From assembly GCA_016872875.1 (NCBI GenBank), contig VGYW01000354.1, positions 1-8,510 on the forward strand: a stretch of 8,510 nt of DNA. The letters are read 5' to 3'. Numbering within the stretch: position 1 is the stretch's first letter; each line of letters begins with the position of its first letter. The translations under genes were made by a program, and so were the position numbers. The notes beneath the pieces were generated by a model. It saw nothing but the letters and a program-made list of their open reading frames with translations. It ran no database searches and was not told the origin of the DNA. Shown here in pieces: positions 4,583-8,510 of the stretch. Origin of the DNA: Planctomycetota bacterium. GTDB taxonomy: Bacteria > Planctomycetota > PUPC01 > DSUN01.

Positions 4583-7500
4583 GAGGGGCCGGGGAAGCTG
4601 AGGGCCTTGACGTCGTGGCCCAGGGCGCAATGGAACGAGCGGCCCTTGCCGACGGTGGACACGATGACCATCGGGTAGTCCTTTCTGTCCACCTTCGACG
4701 TGGCGATGGCCAGGACCTCGACGGGGGTGTCGCCGGCCAGGCAGGTGTAGAGTTCGTCGTCGGTGTCGAAGGGCTGCATGCCCTCGGTGATCGGGTGCTT
4801 GACGTCGGTGATGTTGACCTTGAACGGCCCGCGAGGGTCGTGGGCACGCATCTTGGGGTCCCACACGCGGCCGGCGACTTTCACGAAGTCGGGCCACTCG
4901 CGGAGGGCGCCGCAGCCGAAGTGGACGACGACGACGCCCTTGCCGCCCTCGACGAACTTGAGGAGGTTCTTGCCCCCCTCAACTCCCTTCTCCAGCGGCT
5001 TGGGGTTCTGGAAGTGGATGACCGCGACGTCGTACTTGTGGAGGTCGTCAGAGGCGAGGAAGTTGGGGTCCTCGACGATGGTGCAGGCCAGGCGCGGGTC
5101 CTTCTCGAGGAGATCGGCCAAGGGGCGCATGGTGGCCCGCCAGTTGTGCGCGCTGTCAACTCCCGTGACGATGAGGACCTTCTTGGCCCCTTCGCGGGGC
5201 AGAGACGCCCCGCCCACGGCGCCGGCCTCGCCGCGCGCGCCCTCCACTTCGCTTTCAAGGAGCCAGACCTCGCAGACGACGGCGTTGGGTTGGGCCTCGT
5301 TGCGGAAGGTGATGCGGACGCTGCCCTTGGCGGTGAGAGCCTGGGGAATGGGCACGACCTTTTCCACGGCCTTCTCGCCCTTCGCGCCCGAGGGGAGCTT
5401 GGTCTTGTCGAGGAGCTTGGTGCCCGAAGCCCAGACCGATTGGGCGCGGGTGTCGTGATCGCAGTCCCACCACGAGAAGCCGAACTGGTAGGCTCTTTTC
5501 GGGTCGAGGCCACTGGCCTCAAAGTTGACGTCGTCGCCGGTGAAGAAGCAGGTTCCGTAGCGGATGTCGGCTCCCGCCCAGCGGTAGGCCTGTGCGTCGC
5601 CCACGCGGAGGGTGGGCTTGCCCTTCTCGCCGTCGGAGGAGTCGGGGCCGCAGTTGAGGTAGCAAACCACCTTGTAGCCCTTCGGGGCGCGGGTCGCCAC
5701 GTCGGCCTTCATGCCGTCGCTGCGCTTCTTGTCGTATTCGGGCACATTGCCTCCTCCGCCCTGGGGCGGCTTGAGGGCCTGGGCGTGGAGGGCCTCCGCC
5801 TGTTTCACCACCGCCTCGTCCTTGCTCTTCTCCAAGAGCGTCTTCATCCCCTGAACGACCGCCTGGCGGTTGCTCTTGAGGAGTTCCTGACCTATGCGGA
5901 GCATCGCGGCGGCGGCCTCGGAGCGGGCTTCCTGGTCATCGAGGAAGGAGGCGGCGACCCGCAGGGCGCCGGCGTCGGGCGCCTCGCCCAGAGTACCGAG
6001 GAGGAGCTTCTTCGATTCGGCGGTCGTGGCTATCGGGCGGATGGCCTCGAGCATCTTGAGGCGGCCAGCCTCGTCCTTCACCTCGCCGGCCATTCGCAGG
6101 TAGCCGCGGAGGGCAAGGACGCGGTGGACCTGGTTCTCGGCATCCTTCGCGAGCTTGAGCAGGTCGGCAGCGGGCGCGGCATCGGGCCAGGCGGCGAGAG
6201 CGCGCACCGCGGCGTCACGGACAGGGGGGTCGGCATCGGCGAGGCAGCCCCGGACGGCGGCGAGGGCGTCGGCCCCGCCCGTGGCGCCGAGCACGCGGAG
6301 CAATGGGGGCTTGGCTTGGGGCGGAGCCGTCTTGAGCGCGGCGATGAGCGGCGCGGTGCGGTTGCTGGGAGTGGCGAGGCGACCGCCGACGGCGAGGATG
6401 GCTTTCTCGATGGCCTGCGTGTCGCCCTTCGAGGCGACGAGGAACTCGGCGAGCTTCGGGTAGCAGTCGGGCGCGCCCACGGCGGCGAGCGCGTCGAAGG
6501 CGGCGCGGCGGACGCCCTCGTCCGCATCGGCGGCCGCCTTGAGCAGCGTCGGAGTGGCAGTGCCCACGCGGCGAGCGGCGATGGCGCGAAGGAGCTCCGA
6601 CCTGACGGCTGGCTCGCCCTCGGCGGCTGCTGCAAGCAGGCGCTCGTCAGCATCCTTCGCTGTGAGGGCAGCGAGTGCCGCCCGCGCGGCCGCCTGCACC
6701 AGGCCCTTCTCGTTCGCCGCGATTGCCCCGAGTCGAGGGATGAGGCCCGAATCGCCCAGGCTGGCCATCGCGCGGAGCGCGGCCGACCGCACCACATCGT
6801 CCTTGGCCTCCATGAGCTTCATCACGACCGCCGCAGCCGAGCGGTCGGCCCGCTCGGCGAGGACGCCGAGGAGGAGGGCTTGGCCCTTGGGGTCGAGCTT
6901 CTCAAGCCGCTGGACGAGGGCGGCAGTGACCTTTTCGCCGGGGAGCTCCTTCGTGAGCTGCACGGCGGACGCCTGGATGAGTGGGTCGTCGGACCCGAGG
7001 GCTTCGAGGACGATGGGCGTGGCCTTCTCCTTGCTCACCTTGACCAGGCCGGACAGACCCGCCAGGCGCCAGGCGACGGGGCGCTTGGATGCCCAGACCT
7101 GCTCGTAGAGCTTTTCTGCGAGTGGGGCGTTCGCCGCGTCGCCCGCCGCGGCCAGGAGTTGGGCACAGCGAAGCTGGGCGTCGTGGAAGGCACCCTCACC
7201 CCGGCCCTCTCCCCGAGGGAGAGGGAGAGCGGCCAGAGCCGCGGCGGCCTCCGCGCTGCCGATCTTGCCCAATGCCTCTGCCGCGGCCGCAGCAAGGAGC
7301 GGGTCGGAGCTTGTGAGCAGCTTGGCAAGAGCGCTGGCCGACTTCGCGTCGCGGCGGATGCCGAGCGAGTTCACGGCGCCCACGAGGGGCATGCCCTTGA
7401 ACTTGTCGAGACACGTCCGCAACGCGGCGAGCGATGCCTCGCCGGGGATGCCCTCAAGCGTGAAGCGTGCCATCTCGGCCAGCTTCTCATCGTCGAGCAG

Positions 7501-7827
7501 CTTCACGAGGATGGGCACCTGGGCCTCCGTGCCGACGAGCAACAGTTGTTGGCAGCACCAGACCTTTGCGGCGTGGGTGGACCTGGCGTCGGCGAGGATT
7601 GCGCCGAGGCGTTCGGCCAGTTGCGCCTTCTTCGGCGCGTCGGTGGCGGCGCGCACTATCTCGAGTTCGAGGAAGTGCAGCGCCCGGTCGGGCTGGCCGT
7701 AGTCGTAGGCCGGCACCTGCGCGAAGGCCCGCTCCGCGTCGAGCGGTGGCTCCGCCGCGAGGAGTGCGCCGGCGAGAAGAAAGGGACAGAAGGGACCTAA
7801 GGGACCAAAGGGACGAAGAAGATGCAT
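4525..7827 (-). CDS. Exported HEAT-repeat / beta-sandwich / ThuA fusion protein
   Basis: 1100 residues from ATG 7827, preferred over ATG 7833 because GGAGG (7835-7839) is 7 bases from the former and only 1 from the latter. Residues 1-25 form a signal peptide (HLLRPFGPLGPFCPFLLAGALLAA). About 85-680 is a run of HEAT-type helical repeats, with recurring patterns such as 'DPLLAAAAAEALGKIG', 'DDVVRSAALRAMASLGD' and 'DEGVRRAAFDALAAVGA'. A Gly-rich hinge (GGGG near 691) leads to a beta-sandwich region (about 716-860) with Trp/Cys-rich segments (YKVVCYLNCGP, FGFSWWDCDHD), perhaps malectin- or CBM-like. The C-terminal ThuA domain spans about 882-1096: KKVLIVTGVDSAHNW, VAVIHFQNP, GVVVVHFGCGALREWPDF, SFHCALGHD, RRGAAWAAGL. 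Its probable role is glycan or glycoside binding and processing outside the cytoplasm. It follows the oxidoreductase gene by 19 bases. Two repeat elements lie within the frame (7191-7229 and 7781-7816). Confidence 0.88.
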   Translation of the reverse strand: MHLLRPFGPLGPFCPFLLAGALLAAEPPLDAERAFAQVPAYDYGQPDRALHFLELEIVRAATDAPKKAQLAERLGAILADARSTHAAKVWCCQQLLLVGTEAQVPILVKLLDDEKLAEMARFTLEGIPGEASLAALRTCLDKFKGMPLVGAVNSLGIRRDAKSASALAKLLTSSDPLLAAAAAEALGKIGSAEAAAALAALPLPRGEGRGEGAFHDAQLRCAQLLAAAGDAANAPLAEKLYEQVWASKRPVAWRLAGLSGLVKVSKEKATPIVLEALGSDDPLIQASAVQLTKELPGEKVTAALVQRLEKLDPKGQALLLGVLAERADRSAAAVVMKLMEAKDDVVRSAALRAMASLGDSGLIPRLGAIAANEKGLVQAAARAALAALTAKDADERLLAAAAEGEPAVRSELLRAIAARRVGTATPTLLKAAADADEGVRRAAFDALAAVGAPDCYPKLAEFLVASKGDTQAIEKAILAVGGRLATPSNRTAPLIAALKTAPPQAKPPLLRVLGATGGADALAAVRGCLADADPPVRDAAVRALAAWPDAAPAADLLKLAKDAENQVHRVLALRGYLRMAGEVKDEAGRLKMLEAIRPIATTAESKKLLLGTLGEAPDAGALRVAASFLDDQEARSEAAAAMLRIGQELLKSNRQAVVQGMKTLLEKSKDEAVVKQAEALHAQALKPPQGGGGNVPEYDKKRSDGMKADVATRAPKGYKVVCYLNCGPDSSDGEKGKPTLRVGDAQAYRWAGADIRYGTCFFTGDDVNFEASGLDPKRAYQFGFSWWDCDHDTRAQSVWASGTKLLDKTKLPSGAKGEKAVEKVVPIPQALTAKGSVRITFRNEAQPNAVVCEVWLLESEVEGARGEAGAVGGASLPREGAKKVLIVTGVDSAHNWRATMRPLADLLEKDPRLACTIVEDPNFLASDDLHKYDVAVIHFQNPKPLEKGVEGGKNLLKFVEGGKGVVVVHFGCGALREWPDFVKVAGRVWDPKMRAHDPRGPFKVNITDVKHPITEGMQPFDTDDELYTCLAGDTPVEVLAIATSKVDRKDYPMVIVSTVGKGRSFHCALGHDVKALSFPGPSELYRRGAAWAAGLPPVAK
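7191..7229. repeat. REP-like palindromic element in frame inside the HEAT domain
   Basis: CCCTCTCCC (7205-7213) and GGGAGAGGG (7217-7225) are perfect 9-base inverted arms with a 3-base loop, preceded by the CACCCTCACCCC block. I recall this combination as a dispersed intergenic palindrome of many high-GC bacteria. On the minus strand it is translated as PLPRGEGRGEG (about residues 202-212), a Gly/Pro-rich insert unlike the Ala/Leu-rich helices around it. It keeps the frame. Confidence 0.65.
7781..7816. repeat. Four-copy 9-bp tandem repeat in signal-peptide coding region
   Basis: Four consecutive units of AAGGGACNN on the plus strand (7781, 7790, 7799, 7808) differ only in the last two bases (AG, CT, CA, GA). 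On the minus strand they encode PFGPLGPFCPF, most of the region between the start and the hydrophobic core of the signal peptide of the HEAT-ThuA protein. As the unit is a multiple of three, changes in copy number would keep the frame. Confidence 0.8.
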
Positions 7828-7846
7828 GGCCATGCCTCCGGGGTTG

Positions 7847-8510
7847 CTAAAGGGTCCAGGGGCTGCGCATGGGGCGGCGCAGATAGCTGTTCGCCACGTC
7901 GTCGCCGACGAAGCGCTCGGCGGCCCAATCGAATGTGACTTTGCGGCCGACGCGGGTCGCCACGTCGGCGATGATGGTGGTCACGGTCGCGCGGAAGCCG
8001 GTGTCCACATCGGCCACCGGGTCGCGGCGGGTCTTGATGCAGTCGAAGAAGTTGCTGTGGTGGCCGTGCGATTCGTAGAGGTGAATGTCGGTGGGCTTGA
8101 GGGCGAGCCGCAGGAGCGATTCGGGCTCGGCCTTGATGCCGCCGCGGACGACGTGAACCCAGCCCTTGTCGCCCTCGAAGCGGACGCCGTGGGGTTGGCC
8201 GCCGTCGTCGGTGAAGAACATCTTCTGGCCGTCCTCGGCCAGCAGGTTCACCCGCCAGGAGTAGGAGCAGTTGCCCAGGCCCTGCTCGGGGAAGCGGGCG
8301 GTGCCCTCGATTTCGACCTTGCCGGTGTGGAAGGCCGGGGCGCCCCAGAGGGCGGAGTCAATGTGGTGGACGCCCCACGAGCCGATCCAGCCGATGCAAT
8401 AGTCGTAGATGAAGTACCAGTTGAAGCTACAGTGGGTGTCGGTGTAGGGCTTCCAGGGGGCGGGGCCGAGCCACATCTCGTAATCAATATCGGGCGGGGC
8501 GGGCTTCGGC
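7847..8510 (-). CDS. Gfo/Idh/MocA family oxidoreductase, C-terminal part (partial)
   Basis: The last 220 codons are present; the frame stays open to the window edge (PKPAPPDIDYEMWLGPAPW at the left of the visible protein), so the ATG at 8476 is internal and the true start is outside. The N-terminal NAD(P)-binding Rossmann domain is missing from view. What remains is the substrate-binding alpha/beta domain: DYEMWLGPAPWKPY, then IGSWGVHHIDSALWGAP with the conserved His pair, VNLLAEDGQKMFFTDDGG, HSNFFDCIKTRRDP, and the end DVDTGFRATVTTIIADVATRVGRK...RFVGDDVANSYLRRPMRSPWTL. The closing block is very typical of planctomycete members of this family. Such enzymes oxidise or reduce sugars and inositols at a ring carbon with NAD(P). 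It is the first visible gene of the minus-strand array and lies 19 bases upstream of the HEAT-ThuA start, so the two are probably co-transcribed. The substrate cannot be read from the sequence. Confidence 0.93.
   Translation of the reverse strand, partial: PKPAPPDIDYEMWLGPAPWKPYTDTHCSFNWYFIYDYCIGWIGSWGVHHIDSALWGAPAFHTGKVEIEGTARFPEQGLGNCSYSWRVNLLAEDGQKMFFTDDGGQPHGVRFEGDKGWVHVVRGGIKAEPESLLRLALKPTDIHLYESHGHHSNFFDCIKTRRDPVADVDTGFRATVTTIIADVATRVGRKVTFDWAAERFVGDDVANSYLRRPMRSPWTL

Noticed and set aside
3828..4601. Plus-strand 257-codon frame across the toxin-antitoxin pair
   Set aside because: Opposes a complete RHH/PIN pair with GTGA coupling; no motifs.
4402..7800. Plus-strand open frame of 1132 codons opposite the HEAT-ThuA gene
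   Set aside because: It is a GC-driven shadow: the translation is low-complexity Gly/Ala/Glu/Val/Leu/Arg, with no domain motifs, while the minus strand gives a signal peptide, HEAT repeats and a ThuA domain.
8248..8487. Minus-strand 79-codon frame at the right edge
   Set aside because: Ser/Pro/Thr/Ala-rich shift-frame of the Gfo/Idh/MocA gene, which stays open to the window edge in its own frame.
1..8510. CRISPR array, tRNA, rRNA, riboswitch or transposase
   Set aside because: I saw no regularly spaced repeats, no clover-leaf or rRNA-like stretch, and no transposase or integrase motif in any frame. The direct repeat at 3717/4525 is only two copies, far apart.

Overview
The window is high-GC DNA, densely coded and almost entirely on the minus strand. 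The gene set points to a Planctomycetota-like (PVC group) bacterium: a Gfo/Idh/MocA oxidoreductase ending in an 'RRPMRSPWTL'-type tail, a Tat-exported xylose-isomerase-like TIM-barrel protein, two ThuA-domain proteins and a HEAT-repeat fusion. This is an inference from gene content, as there is no marker gene here.

Reading the minus strand from its 5' side (right to left): the C-terminal two thirds or so of a Gfo/Idh/MocA oxidoreductase (7847-8510, cut by the window edge); a 1100-residue exported protein with HEAT repeats, a beta-sandwich region and a C-terminal ThuA domain (4525-7827); a ribbon-helix-helix/PIN toxin-antitoxin pair (4253-4456 and 3759-4256); a retropepsin-like (clan AA) aspartic protease (3277-3657); a small exported protein (2801-3265); a solitary MNT-type nucleotidyltransferase (2426-2764); the TIM-barrel protein (1382-2392); an unrecognised basic 73-residue protein (1151-1372); and a stand-alone exported ThuA protein (226-1164). 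A plus-strand endonuclease/exonuclease/phosphatase-family gene enters from the left and ends at 120, converging on the ThuA gene. A REP-like double hairpin (150-202) fills the gap between them.

The outer genes (oxidoreductase, two ThuA proteins, TIM barrel) look like one sugar-processing theme, probably periplasmic oxidation and cleavage or isomerisation of glycosides, possibly by a 3-keto-sugar route. The middle (about 2426-4483) holds small accessory genes of the toxin-antitoxin and protease kind, in sequence that looks less GC-rich. It resembles a small island set into the sugar locus.

The most notable structure is a direct repeat. The last ~58 bp of the HEAT-ThuA gene (4525-4582, encoding the ThuA tail ...GAAWAAGLPP...) recurs exactly 808 bp away at 3717-3774, with a 31-bp core that is identical. 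The two copies bracket the toxin-antitoxin pair. The second copy begins at the last codons of the toxin gene, so the toxin stop codon sits inside a vestigial ThuA tail in the same reading frame. This suggests the cassette arrived by insertion into, or recombination with, a ThuA 3' end. Other oddities are a REP-like palindrome in frame inside the HEAT domain and a 9-bp tandem repeat that encodes most of a signal peptide's start.
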